This document shows positions 55,748-64,000 of a stretch of DNA of 64,000 bases, piece after piece. The translations under genes were made by a program, and so were the position numbers. Each line of letters starts with the position of its first letter. Positions within the stretch are counted from its first letter, which is position 1. Source of the stretch: Litorivivens sp041625575 (lineage in GTDB: Bacteria > Pseudomonadota > Gammaproteobacteria > Pseudomonadales > Spongiibacteraceae); contig JBFJTG010000004.1 in NCBI GenBank assembly GCA_041625575.1, forward strand, positions 1 to 64,000, written 5' to 3'. The notes below the pieces were generated by a model. It saw only the letters and a list, made by a program, of their open reading frames with translations, did not search any database and was not told where the DNA came from.

Positions 55748-58045
55748 ATGGCTATCAAGAAAAAACCCTCAGGTAAAAAACGCTCTCGACGCTATATCAC
55801 CCTTTCTGGCATTGCTAAAGCCGCCGTTCTCCTGTCGGTAATCGGCTTTGCCTTTGTCATCTATTGTGATGCGCGGGTGCGGGCTACCTTTGACGATGTG
55901 CGCTGGCAGCAGCCCGCCAGAGTCTATGCACGCCCCATGATTTTGGCGCCCGGTGCCGCCATCACTCCGGCTGATCTGCAAATTGAACTCGATTTGCTGG
56001 GCTACCAGCGAGACCCCGGACTGCGGTACCCCGGCACTTACTACCGGCAGGATTCGGTATTTGCTATTCACTATCGTGATTTCGACTTTCCCGAGCACAA
56101 GCGCGGTGCTGACAAAGTGTTGGCACATTTCAATTCAAAGGGTGTTAGCCGGGTTGAGGCGATGCAGGGCGGGCAGCTCGAAGAAGTCGTGCTGGAGCCT
56201 ATCATTATCGGTGGCATCTACCCGAGCTTGCGTGAAGACCGGCTTTTAATTCGGCTAGAACAGACCCCCCGCATGTTGACCGAAGTGCTGCTGCAGGTCG
56301 AAGACCATCAGTTCTATGAACATTTCGGTGTGTCCTTTCGCGGCATTGCCAGAGCGATGCTGGCCAACCTGAATGCGGGAAGGACCGTTCAGGGTGGCAG
56401 TACGATCACCCAGCAACTGATTAAAAACATTCTGCTGACTAACGAACGAAGCTTGTGGCGAAAGTTTCAGGAAATGATCATGGCTGTTTTGCTGGAGTTT
56501 CACTACAGCAAAGACGAAATCCTCGAAGCGTATATCAACCAGGTTTATCTTGGGCAGGAGGGCTCGCGCGCCATACATGGATTTGCCTTGGCCGCCCGCC
56601 ACTATTACAACAAGCCGCTGGAAGAACTGAGTTTGGCACAGACTGCCATGCTGGTTGGCTTGGTCAAAGGCCCCTCCTACTACGACCCCTGGCGCCATGA
56701 GGAGCGTGCTCGCACCCGCCGCAATCTGGTGCTTGCGGAGTTGGCCGAACGCGGTTGGCTAACAGCTCAGCAATTGGATCTTTGGCAGGCGCAGCCCTTG
56801 GGGCTGGCGAAAAGCAGTGCGGTTGAAGGCGTGTATCCGGCTTACGTCGACTTGGTGCGACGGCAGTTGCGGCGGGATTACCGGCGCGCAGATTTGCACA
56901 GCCAGGGCATGCGAGTCTTCACGCCGTTTGACCCGGTTGTGCAGCGTGAGGCTGAGCAAGCTCTAACAAATACATTGAATAGCTTCGGCAAGAACTATAA
57001 AGATTTGCAGGCTGCGATGGTGGTCAGTGCGGCGGACAACGGCGATGTGCTGGCGGTGGTTGGTGGCAAGCAACCGCGTTACGCGGGCTTTAATCGTGCT
57101 TTGGATGCACTTCGCCCTGTAGGTTCCTTGGTCAAGCCGGCTATTTATCTCACGGCCTTGTCGAGACCGCAGGAATATACCTTAGCGAGCTTTATTGATG
57201 ATAATGCGGTGGCTGTGCGTAACCCTGATGGCAGTTTGTGGCAGCCGAGCAACTTCGACAATACGATGCATGGGCGTGTGATGCTGCACGAGGCCTTGTC
57301 GAAATCCTATAACTTGGCGGCAACTAAACTGGGTCTCGCTCTGGGCGTGGAGAACGTCGCCAACACCTTGAAGAAGCTCGGTATTCGGCGTCCAGTCCCT
57401 GAAGTGCCGGCTTTATTGCTGGGAGCGGCGGAACTGTCGCCCCTTGAGGTGACACATATGTATCAGACAATAGCCGCCGGTGGCAGGGTGCAGGCCGTGC
57501 GTGCTATTTATGCGGTCACCGACAGTGAGGGAAAACTGCTCGCGCGTTATCCGCAATTGCCGAAGCAGACCCTGGATGCGAATGCGGTGCACCTGCTTCA
57601 ATATGCCTTGGTGGAAACGGTTAGAGAGGGCACCGGTCGAGCGGTTTACGATGTGCTGCCGCAGGATTTCCGGGTGGCGGGAAAAACGGGTACCAGTAAC
57701 GATTTTAGGGATTCGTGGTTTGCCGGGTTTTCCGGTGACTATGTGGCCACGGTGTGGATGGGGCGGGACGATAACAAATCCATGGGTTTAACCGGCAGTA
57801 GCGGCGCTTTGAAAGCTTGGCGTTTGTTCATGGCCAAGGCTAGTCGTGAACCCATGCCCTTCGTGCCGGTAGAGGGTGTTAGCTACCGCTGGATAGACCC
57901 GGAGAATGGAATGGGTAGTCATAGTTGGTGTGAGGGTGCGCGGCAAATGCCCTTTATCGGTGGCAGCTGGCCAACGCGGGAATCGCCGCGCTGTGTGCGT
58001 AGCATGCCGCAATTGTTCCAGTGGTTTCGCAATGTCTTCGACTGA
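55748..58045 (+). CDS. mrcB: penicillin-binding protein 1B
   Basis: The 765-residue bifunctional class A PBP polymerises and crosslinks peptidoglycan. A basic cytosolic tail and single membrane helix (about 22-42) precede the UvrB-domain-2-like region (about 50-150), the glycosyltransferase (about 170-340) with EDHQFYEHFGVSFRGIARA, GGSTITQQLIKN and EAYINQVYLGQ, and the transpeptidase (about 400-730) with active Ser in GSLVKPAIY, SYN and KTGTSND. It overlaps the NUDIX gene by 14 bases. Confidence 0.97.
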   Translation: MAIKKKPSGKKRSRRYITLSGIAKAAVLLSVIGFAFVIYCDARVRATFDDVRWQQPARVYARPMILAPGAAITPADLQIELDLLGYQRDPGLRYPGTYYRQDSVFAIHYRDFDFPEHKRGADKVLAHFNSKGVSRVEAMQGGQLEEVVLEPIIIGGIYPSLREDRLLIRLEQTPRMLTEVLLQVEDHQFYEHFGVSFRGIARAMLANLNAGRTVQGGSTITQQLIKNILLTNERSLWRKFQEMIMAVLLEFHYSKDEILEAYINQVYLGQEGSRAIHGFALAARHYYNKPLEELSLAQTAMLVGLVKGPSYYDPWRHEERARTRRNLVLAELAERGWLTAQQLDLWQAQPLGLAKSSAVEGVYPAYVDLVRRQLRRDYRRADLHSQGMRVFTPFDPVVQREAEQALTNTLNSFGKNYKDLQAAMVVSAADNGDVLAVVGGKQPRYAGFNRALDALRPVGSLVKPAIYLTALSRPQEYTLASFIDDNAVAVRNPDGSLWQPSNFDNTMHGRVMLHEALSKSYNLAATKLGLALGVENVANTLKKLGIRRPVPEVPALLLGAAELSPLEVTHMYQTIAAGGRVQAVRAIYAVTDSEGKLLARYPQLPKQTLDANAVHLLQYALVETVREGTGRAVYDVLPQDFRVAGKTGTSNDFRDSWFAGFSGDYVATVWMGRDDNKSMGLTGSSGALKAWRLFMAKASREPMPFVPVEGVSYRWIDPENGMGSHSWCEGARQMPFIGGSWPTRESPRCVRSMPQLFQWFRNVFD

Positions 58046-58667
58046 GCTGGAGCCGCGCAAGTCCCTGGCGTCGGAGATTGAAACATCGCTGACGCTTTCT
58101 GATATTCAACAGGCACTGAATCGCTTTCGACCGCGCAAGCGCTGGTGGCGGCGCTGGGTCAAGCGTTCGGCCGTCGCCATGCTGCTGCGCGCCGGCAAGT
58201 CCGGGCCGGAAGTGTTGATGATTAAACGGGCGGATCGGGAGGGCGACCCCTGGTCCGGGCATATGGCCTTTCCGGGCGGCCGTATGGAAACCGACGATCA
58301 GCACAGTCGCGCAACGGCTGAGCGAGAAACGCGTGAAGAAATTGATGTCGACCCTGAAAAAGTAGGGCACTGTATCGGGCGTTTATCAGATATACCCAGT
58401 CGGCCCCACAGCGGGCGCAGGCCCATGGTGATTACTCCGTATGTCTACGTGGTGCAAGTGATGCCGGAGCCCAAGCCCAATCACGAAGTTGCTGAAGTTA
58501 TCTGGGTGCCAATAGCGTTTATTATGGATCAGGGCAAGCGCGAACAAATGGTGTGGGAGCGAGGCAGAATAAAATTAAAACTGCCTTGTTACTTCTACAA
58601 AGGCAGGCGCATTTGGGGCTTGTCGCTGCTTATGCTGGATGAGCTAGTCGCTCTCCTCGACGCTTAG
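58032..58667 (+). CDS. NUDIX hydrolase
   Basis: ATG 58032 overlaps the end of mrcB; an upstream frame start inside mrcB is rejected. The 211-residue protein has the NUDIX fold with MAFPGGRMETDDQHSRATA and ETREEID, matching the REx2EE core, although the first box Glu is Asp. The Pro-Ser-Gly style with ITPYVYVV resembles CoA-diphosphatase-type (NudL-like) proteins rather than MutT. A basic Trp/Arg-rich segment (FRPRKRWWRRWVKR) precedes the domain. Substrate unknown. Confidence 0.88.
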   Translation: MSSTELEPRKSLASEIETSLTLSDIQQALNRFRPRKRWWRRWVKRSAVAMLLRAGKSGPEVLMIKRADREGDPWSGHMAFPGGRMETDDQHSRATAERETREEIDVDPEKVGHCIGRLSDIPSRPHSGRRPMVITPYVYVVQVMPEPKPNHEVAEVIWVPIAFIMDQGKREQMVWERGRIKLKLPCYFYKGRRIWGLSLLMLDELVALLDA

Positions 58668-59324
58668 GTTTTCAAGTTGTTCACGCAGTGCTTCTTCGCG
58701 CTGCTGCTGCATGAGAAACACTCGGGTATCTGTGAGTAGTTCCGTTTTTTTCGCCGGGCTTTTGGCTGCTTCGGCAAGCACCGATTTATCAATGCTACCG
58801 CTAAGGAAGCGCCGAATCAGCTCCAGACTGACCGGCGATTTTTTCTTGTCTATGTAAAGCCAGCGTTTGTCGTCATCGACGTTGCCGCGCAGATAGGCGT
58901 TGCGATGCTCTAACCAATACACGCCACAGCGTTTGAGGCTGAAATCGCCTACTCTTCCGTAGCTGATATTAGGGGTGTTCGGGTTGAAGCCGTCCTCAGG
59001 TACTTCCTTGATCGGGTCGAGCACGAGTAACCACTCGCTATCGTCAGGGAAATTGTCCAGCTTGGCTCGACACAGCAATCCGGTGTCGCCCCAAATGCGA
59101 ATCTCTTCCTGATAAAGTTTGCCTTTGATCACTTCGTCGACCAGTAGATCCATCGAATTGCCTTTGTGTGATATCACGGTACCGAGAACGATAGTTGCTC
59201 CGTCCTTGTCGATATCAGCAAAGTTACCTTGCCAAATACAGCTACAGGCGAGTGCAGGCCCAGCGTGGCACAGTAGCGCCAGCAGCAATAAGCTCAGGAG
59301 ATGTTTTGATCTGGCGACAGGCAT
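58644..59324 (-). CDS. secreted protein with N-terminal Cys-Ser-Cys motif, function unknown
   Basis: The 226-residue protein has a signal peptide (LLSLLLLALLCHAGPALA) directly followed by CSCIW, the N-terminal Cys-x-Cys style found in netrin/TIMP-like (NTR) domains. A beta-rich part follows (ATIVLGTVISHKG, LLVDEVIKGKLYQEEIRIWG, LLCRAKLD), then a helical, charged C-terminus. NTR-like assignment is tentative. The 3' end overlaps the convergent NUDIX gene by 24 bases. Confidence 0.72.
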   Translation of the reverse strand: MPVARSKHLLSLLLLALLCHAGPALACSCIWQGNFADIDKDGATIVLGTVISHKGNSMDLLVDEVIKGKLYQEEIRIWGDTGLLCRAKLDNFPDDSEWLLVLDPIKEVPEDGFNPNTPNISYGRVGDFSLKRCGVYWLEHRNAYLRGNVDDDKRWLYIDKKKSPVSLELIRRFLSGSIDKSVLAEAAKSPAKKTELLTDTRVFLMQQQREEALREQLENLSVEESD

Positions 59325-59390
59325 AGAGTCTTATCCGTAGGTGCGCAAAGAAGCCTACTGAAAGCGACTGGTTAGCTCAAGTGCGCATGT

Positions 59391-60650
59391 CTAGATTTTC
59401 GTCGAAACGTCGCCCAATGAAACTAATTCGGTCTTCATTTCGGCGATATCGGAGGTGGGCAACATGAATCGCCAGTAAATAATGCCGGTGTCATGCCCCT
59501 CGGTGTCCAGCCAATTGGGCACGCCGGGGTCGCTGTGGGCAACCACGAGTGTGAAACTGCCGTCGGTGTCGAGCTGCATCTGCTTTTTATTGAGTGAAAC
59601 CTGACGGTAGCGGTAGTCGAAGCTTTGCAGATATCGGTTCCACAGCAGTACGTTAGAAAACAGGCAGTCGGGCATGCGGCCACGAATGATGAGAGCCTCA
59701 TCGGCTTTAATCTTGAAAAGACCTGCGCTATAGGCATTGTCGACAGCGCCCCAGCCGCCGCCAGCTTCGTCATTCTCCCATTTTGCGGGTTTGCCGAGCT
59801 TGTTTGGGATGATGGAAAACCAGTCGGGTGTTGTGAGCGGATTAAACATCGGGCGCTCGATGCTATTGGCGCGTACAAAAGCGGTGAGTGCGTCGAGTTT
59901 ACGTGCCATTTCCTCGTCAGAGAGCGGCTCAGGCGGTGAAGGTCGCTCGATCGGCTCTATGCTCAGGCGGGGGTGCAGGAGAGGGTCGGCCGCAGCGTAG
60001 GTGTCGTTGAGGTAGTAGTGGCGACTGATAATTGAAACGGCCTTGTCGGTGGTAAAAAAACCATTGCCGCGGTCCTCGGGGCCAAGAAGGAAGTCGAAGT
60101 TGCCCTCAGCATCGAATGTTATGCCTTTATGATTAATGGCGGAGGCGACGCCGGTTGCCCAACCTCCCGGGGAATCCCCGGTATGCACGGTAAACGAGAG
60201 GTAGGTTTCCCCGGTGAGTTGGCCGCGAATTCGGTACCAGGTATCGCCGCGCAACTGGCTGTGAAAATAGTAAGCATCGGCATTGTCACCCATCAGTTTT
60301 CGGGTTGGACTGACGATTGAAGCAAATTCGGGATGCGTGTCGCGGCCTTCTACAAAGAGCTCAATGCCGGTTGATAACAAGTGAAGCAGGTAGCGTTCCC
60401 CTTCAGCCACTTCGCGGGCATCGGGTTCGCCAAATAGGCCTTGCAGGTAAACCTGATCGAAATCGTTGAAAGTGTTAATGAGCCGACGCAAGGCGTGGCT
60501 GGTGGCCGGCGCGTTGGCAGGGAGCGTCTCGTCCAGGCATGTTTTTTCATTTTTGAGCAAGGTACCCGCGCCGAGACCGGCGAGCAGACCCAGCCCCGAA
60601 CCTAGTCCGAGGCCTTTGAATAGTGAGCGGCGGCTGAGGGCATTGGGCAT
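59391..60650 (-). CDS. DUF1214 domain protein with Tat-type signal
   Basis: ATG 60650 gives MPNALSRRSLFKGLG, a twin-arginine-like signal (SRRSLFK) before a Gly/Leu-rich hydrophobic stretch, so export in folded form is likely. The mature protein of about 385 residues contains DUF1214 features in its second half (GWGAVDNAYSAGLFKI, FSNVLLWNRYLQSFDYR, SFTLVVAHSDPGVPNWLDTE). No reaction is known for this domain. It is separated by a strong terminator from the barrel-protein gene upstream. Confidence 0.8.
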   Translation of the reverse strand: MPNALSRRSLFKGLGLGSGLGLLAGLGAGTLLKNEKTCLDETLPANAPATSHALRRLINTFNDFDQVYLQGLFGEPDAREVAEGERYLLHLLSTGIELFVEGRDTHPEFASIVSPTRKLMGDNADAYYFHSQLRGDTWYRIRGQLTGETYLSFTVHTGDSPGGWATGVASAINHKGITFDAEGNFDFLLGPEDRGNGFFTTDKAVSIISRHYYLNDTYAAADPLLHPRLSIEPIERPSPPEPLSDEEMARKLDALTAFVRANSIERPMFNPLTTPDWFSIIPNKLGKPAKWENDEAGGGWGAVDNAYSAGLFKIKADEALIIRGRMPDCLFSNVLLWNRYLQSFDYRYRQVSLNKKQMQLDTDGSFTLVVAHSDPGVPNWLDTEGHDTGIIYWRFMLPTSDIAEMKTELVSLGDVSTKI

Positions 60651-60750
60651 GTTATGCGTTCTCGCGTAATAGGGTTTCACTCAAGTTAATGCTGCGGACC
60701 GACCGATGATAATTAAATATGTGTAAGTATCGCGGTGATTTATTGCAGGC

Positions 60751-60780
60751 AAAAAAAACCCGGCGAGTAGCCGGGTTTTT
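60751..60780 (-). terminator. Rho-independent terminator of the outer-membrane protein gene
   Basis: AAACCCGGC (60756-60764) and GCCGGGTTT (60770-60778) form a 9-bp stem around 5 bases, with eight A on the left, i.e. a T8 tail on the minus strand, 16 bases past the stop of the barrel gene. It also has T on the plus side and could work in both directions. Confidence 0.9.
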
Positions 60781-60796
60781 GAGGAGCCAAATTTTT

Positions 60797-61546
60797 TTAC
60801 AGATCGATCACAACACCGAGGAATCCACCGTCCACGGTCATATTGAACTCTTCGTCATCGTCGCCTTCAAGGTCCAGGGCAAAGCTGCGAAAACCGAGCT
60901 CAAGCCCTACGATGCCGAATATCTCGTACCCTAAATTAACTTTGGTGTCGATTAGAGAGTTCCCGCCATAGCCTATGCCGTGTACCTCGCCTGCGGCGTA
61001 GAGACCGGGAAGGAACGGTAGGCTGACGCGAGCGCTGGCAAACAGCAGTGGTAGAACCCCGTCAATATCGCTACTGGCAGATTGGGTGCTGTCAGAAATT
61101 TTGGCTTCACCATCGAATTTTCGCGCTGTAATGCCGACATCCAGTGAGACAAAATTATCAAGAATTTCGTAGTAGAGTGTGGCGTCAATATGACTCAGGT
61201 CCACTTCCGATTTGACTTGCGATCCTTGGGTATAGGTTTTGCCCTCGTATTGAAAGGTGCGCGATACTGTGCCTGTTTCTTTCAGGTCAATACCTGTACT
61301 GGCAAGCCGGATATTCGGAATCAGGGGGACCGGGTGTTCAAGCGCAACGAAAAATACGTTCGCATTGTCGTCATCAAAGTTTAGGTCGTCTTCCAGATCG
61401 ATTTTATCGTCACCAGCCTTGTCTGCGCGCAAATCACCGGAAAAGCCTTGGTTCCAGTTATACACACCTGCAGTGACACCAATAATGTCGGCCGACGCGG
61501 AAAAGGGAAGCAATAGTGCCAGAGCACCCAGAAGTTTTTTATTCAC
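60797..61546 (-). CDS. outer-membrane beta-barrel protein of the TIGR04219 type
   Basis: The start is GTG 61546, 6 bases after GAGGTG; the longer frame lacks a signal-like start. The 249-residue protein has a signal peptide (KKLLGALALLLPFSASA) followed by alternating hydrophobic strands rich in Gly, Asp and aromatic residues, ending GGFLGVVIDL with a terminal Leu. The pattern (DIIGVTAGVYNWNQGFSGD, VFFVALEHPVPLIPNIRL) is that of the TIGR04219 outer-membrane barrel family. Function unknown. Confidence 0.82.
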   Translation of the reverse strand: MNKKLLGALALLLPFSASADIIGVTAGVYNWNQGFSGDLRADKAGDDKIDLEDDLNFDDDNANVFFVALEHPVPLIPNIRLASTGIDLKETGTVSRTFQYEGKTYTQGSQVKSEVDLSHIDATLYYEILDNFVSLDVGITARKFDGEAKISDSTQSASSDIDGVLPLLFASARVSLPFLPGLYAAGEVHGIGYGGNSLIDTKVNLGYEIFGIVGLELGFRSFALDLEGDDDEEFNMTVDGGFLGVVIDL

Positions 61547-61606
61547 GTTATGCACCTCGTGCGAGTTTTGTAATGCACAGAGTGTATGCAAAAACGCCCA
61601 GTTTTC

Positions 61607-62626
61607 CTAGCGGGGCGTACTATTTATTAGGCGCGCGGCATCTTTTGCGAAATAGCTCAGAATGCCATCGGCGCCTGCACGTTTAATGCACAGGAGAGAC
61701 TCCATAATCACGGCATCCTTGTCCAGCCAACCGTTGGCAAAAGCAGCACAGTGCATCGCGTACTCGCCGCTGACCTGGTACACATAGGTAGGTGCCGCCA
61801 ACTCGTCTTTGATTCGACGAACGACATCAAGGTAGGGCATGCCGGGTTTGACCATAATCATGTCGGCACCTTCCTTCAGGTCCAGCGCGCATTCGTGCAA
61901 GGCTTCGTCGCTGTTTGCCGGGTCCATCTGGTAACTGTATTTGTTGCCGCCACCGAGGTTGGCTGCCGAGCCAACCGCATCCCGAAACGGCCCGTAGTAG
62001 CTGGAGGCGTATTTGGCTGAATAGGCGAGAATGCGGGTGTTGATGTTGCCGCTGGCTTCCAATGCTTGTCGAATATCGCCAATGCGGCCGTCCATCATAT
62101 CGGAGGGTGCCACGACGTCTGCGCCCGCGGCGGCGTGGGAAAGTGCCTGCTTTACCAGGGTATCTACTGTCCGGTCATTCAGCACGTAGCCCTTGTCGTC
62201 GATAATGCCGTCCTGGCCGTGGGTGGTGTAGGGATCCAGTGCCACATCGGTGATCACACCCAAGTCCGGGTATTTGTCTTTCAATGCTCTGACGCAGCGT
62301 TGCACGAGACCGTTACTATTGTAGGACTCTTCGGCGAATTCGGATTTGCCGGCAGCGTCAACCACGGGAAAGAGAGCGATGGCCGGAATGCCCAGGGCGA
62401 TTAATTCCCTGGCTTCCTTGAATAGCAGGTCAACACTCAGGCGCTCGACGCCGGGCATGGATGCGACGGCCTCACGCTGATCTTTGCCTTCGAGCACAAA
62501 CATGGGGTAGATCAAATCGTCAGTGCTCAGCCGGTTCTCACGCATTAGCCGGCGGGAGAATTCATTTGCGCGCATTCGCCTCATTCGGGTGGCGGGAAAG
62601 GCGCCGCGTGAGAGTGATTTGCTCAT
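61607..62626 (-). CDS. hemB: delta-aminolevulinic acid dehydratase (porphobilinogen synthase)
   Basis: The 339-residue TIM barrel condenses two 5-aminolevulinate into porphobilinogen. The two Schiff-base lysines lie in YSAKYASSYYGPF and MVKPGMPYLDV. The metal-switch region reads DVALDPYTTHGQDG, with Asp instead of the zinc-binding Cys triad, which indicates the magnesium/potassium type found in pseudomonads. It is on the same strand as hemL, which makes its substrate, 20 bases downstream of it. Confidence 0.97.
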   Translation of the reverse strand: MSKSLSRGAFPATRMRRMRANEFSRRLMRENRLSTDDLIYPMFVLEGKDQREAVASMPGVERLSVDLLFKEARELIALGIPAIALFPVVDAAGKSEFAEESYNSNGLVQRCVRALKDKYPDLGVITDVALDPYTTHGQDGIIDDKGYVLNDRTVDTLVKQALSHAAAGADVVAPSDMMDGRIGDIRQALEASGNINTRILAYSAKYASSYYGPFRDAVGSAANLGGGNKYSYQMDPANSDEALHECALDLKEGADMIMVKPGMPYLDVVRRIKDELAAPTYVYQVSGEYAMHCAAFANGWLDKDAVIMESLLCIKRAGADGILSYFAKDAARLINSTPR

Positions 62627-62646
62627 AAGCTGCTCCAGTGCCTGCT

Positions 62647-63942
62647 TTATAAAGTTTTAAAGACGTTCTCGGCTGCGTTCAGGGTCTGGCTTATATCTTC
62701 ATCAGTATGCGCCGTCGACAGGAAGCCGGCTTCGTAGCTGGCGGGTGCCAGGTACACGCCTTCACTCAGCATGCCGTGGAAAAAGCGGTTGAACCTGTCG
62801 GTATTGCAGGCCATGACCTGTTGGTAGTTGGTGATGTGCTTTTCCTCAGTGAAAAATACGCCAAACATGCTGCCAACATGGTTGCTGGTCATGGCAATAC
62901 CTGCCGCGTCAGCGCGCTCTTTGAGACCGTCCACAAGTGCCTGCGTGCGAGCGAATAAAGGCTCGTAGAAGCCCGGCGTTTGCACGGCCTTTAGCATGGT
63001 AAGCCCTGCGGCCATTGCCAGCGGGTTGCCGGAAAGTGTTCCGGCTTGATAGACAGGGCCGGCCGGCGCAAGTTGCTGCATGACGTCTTCGCGGCCGCCA
63101 AAGGCTGCGACGGGCATGCCCCCGCCCATTACTTTGCCGAGTGTTGTGATGTCGGCTTGCACGCCGTAATAGCCTTGGGCGCCTGCACTGCCGAGGCGAA
63201 AGCCTGTCATGACTTCGTCGATAATTAGGAGTGCTCCGCTGTTATCACAGACTTCACGCAGGCATTCCAGAAAACCGGGGATGGGCGGTACGCAATTCAT
63301 ATTGCCGGCTACCGGCTCAACGATCACGCACGCGATTTGATCCCCAAGCTTGGCGAAAGCTTCCTTTACACCCTCGATATCATTATAGGTGAGCGTCAGG
63401 GTGTGGTCGGCCAAGGCTTTGGGTACGCCGGGGGAGCTGGGGACGCCAAAGGTGAGTGCGCCCGAGCCGGCCTTTATCAAAAGGGAGTCGGAGTGGCCGT
63501 GATAGCAGCCTTCAAATTTGATGATGGTGTCGCGCCCCGTAAAACCGCGAGCAAGACGTATGGCGCTCATGGTGGCTTCGGTGCCGGAGTTAACCATGCG
63601 TACCTGATCCATTGAGGGCACGAGTTTGCAAATCATTTCCGCGAGTTCGGTCTCCAGTGCGGTCGGTGCGCCAAAGCTCAGGCCCTTATCCAATTGCGCG
63701 CGAACTGCAGCCAGCACATCGGCGTTGGCGTGGCCCAAAAGCATGGGTCCCCAAGACAAGACGTAATCTATGTAGCGCTTGCCGTCGACGTCGAATAAAT
63801 AGGCGCCTTTCGCGTGATCAATAAATACGGGCGTGCCGCCCACGGCTTTAAAGGCCCGCACTGGCGAGTTGACACCGCCGGGAATTCGTTTTTTGGCGGC
63901 TTCGAACAGAGCCTCTGATTTGTTTGTTCCTGAACCTTGCAT
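62647..63942 (-). CDS. hemL: glutamate-1-semialdehyde 2,1-aminomutase
   Basis: The 431-residue PLP enzyme converts glutamate-1-semialdehyde to 5-aminolevulinate in the C5 haem pathway. GVNSPVRAFKAVGG, RMVNSGTEATMSAIRLARGFTG in two parts, IDEVMTGFR and the PLP Lys in TTLGKVMGGGMPVAAFGG are present. ATG 63942 is followed by the full N-terminus. hemL and hemB are adjacent on one strand and probably co-transcribed. Confidence 0.97.
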   Translation of the reverse strand: MQGSGTNKSEALFEAAKKRIPGGVNSPVRAFKAVGGTPVFIDHAKGAYLFDVDGKRYIDYVLSWGPMLLGHANADVLAAVRAQLDKGLSFGAPTALETELAEMICKLVPSMDQVRMVNSGTEATMSAIRLARGFTGRDTIIKFEGCYHGHSDSLLIKAGSGALTFGVPSSPGVPKALADHTLTLTYNDIEGVKEAFAKLGDQIACVIVEPVAGNMNCVPPIPGFLECLREVCDNSGALLIIDEVMTGFRLGSAGAQGYYGVQADITTLGKVMGGGMPVAAFGGREDVMQQLAPAGPVYQAGTLSGNPLAMAAGLTMLKAVQTPGFYEPLFARTQALVDGLKERADAAGIAMTSNHVGSMFGVFFTEEKHITNYQQVMACNTDRFNRFFHGMLSEGVYLAPASYEAGFLSTAHTDEDISQTLNAAENVFKTL

Positions 63943-64000
63943 ACAACACTCGCTTGTTTGTGTGGCGGCATTATCGCTTATTGGCGCGTTTTTTACAGGG

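Overview
The window looks like a chromosomal segment of a gammaproteobacterium near Pseudomonas/Cellvibrionales, probably marine. Evidence is gene order rather than any database search: rpoD-dnaG-yqeY-rpsU-tsaD, lptD-surA-pdxA-ksgA-apaG-apaH, amgK-murU beside lptD, trp genes next to a Vfr-type crp and a yhfA-like osmC gene, coq7, and prmA-dusB-fis-purH-purD. Coding density is high. Most of the window is core housekeeping; the accessory or unusual material lies mainly in the first 14 kb. Layout, left to right. (1) 1-4675, plus strand: 3' part of an ACAD10/11-like acyl-CoA dehydrogenase, a secreted protein of unknown function, then a channel/magnesium cluster (conserved-TM-helix MscS-like protein, a soluble MgtE-N/CBS protein, and mgtE). 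mgtE is interrupted by an in-frame TGA 35 codons before its natural stop. (2) 4681-8443, minus strand: RimK ATP-grasp ligase carrying an extra RCK_C (TrkA-C) domain, its RimB-like zinc protease partner, and an FkbM methyltransferase plus PhyH dioxygenase pair. (3) 8641-8998: a CAU-anticodon tRNA (most likely tRNA-Ile2) followed in its own transcription direction by a 107-bp tandem repeat array built from pieces of that tRNA. It is comparable in design, not in sequence, to the E. coli tyrT/rtT repeats. (4) 9209-13447: a signalling operon of a DHp-REC-class III cyclase protein, a single-domain receiver and a hybrid histidine kinase, followed by a convergent lipoprotein gene. (5) 14174-18775: rpoD, dnaG, yqeY, rpsU on the minus strand; then tsaD, folB, folK on the plus strand. 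(6) 20975-29706, minus strand: lptD-surA-pdxA-ksgA-apaG-apaH-cca-folM, joining outer-membrane biogenesis with B6, rRNA, tRNA-end and pterin functions. (7) 29797-36244 plus trpC, plus strand: amgK-murU (MurNAc recycling), rpe, gph, then trpE-G-D-C behind a leader peptide ending Arg-Arg-Trp-Arg-Trp, i.e. a classical trp attenuation arrangement. (8) 37100-44978, mostly minus: Vfr-type crp, divergent osmC/VOC pair, coq7, a degenerate 7TM hybrid kinase overlapping purD, purH, fis. (9) 44975-52381, minus: dusB, a zinc-ribbon DUF3426 membrane protein, prmA, accC, accB, aroQ, dsbD. (10) 52526-64000: copper chaperone PCuAC, DUF2333 protein, YajG-like lipoprotein, adenosine kinase, PBP1b, NUDIX hydrolase, two exported proteins, an outer-membrane barrel protein, and hemB and hemL for tetrapyrrole synthesis. 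The points most worth a second look are the tRNA-derived tandem array, the mgtE nonsense codon, the trp leader with its long-range complement, and the kinase-dead 7TM sensor. All functional calls come from reading the proteins and motifs; no alignment or structure prediction was run.
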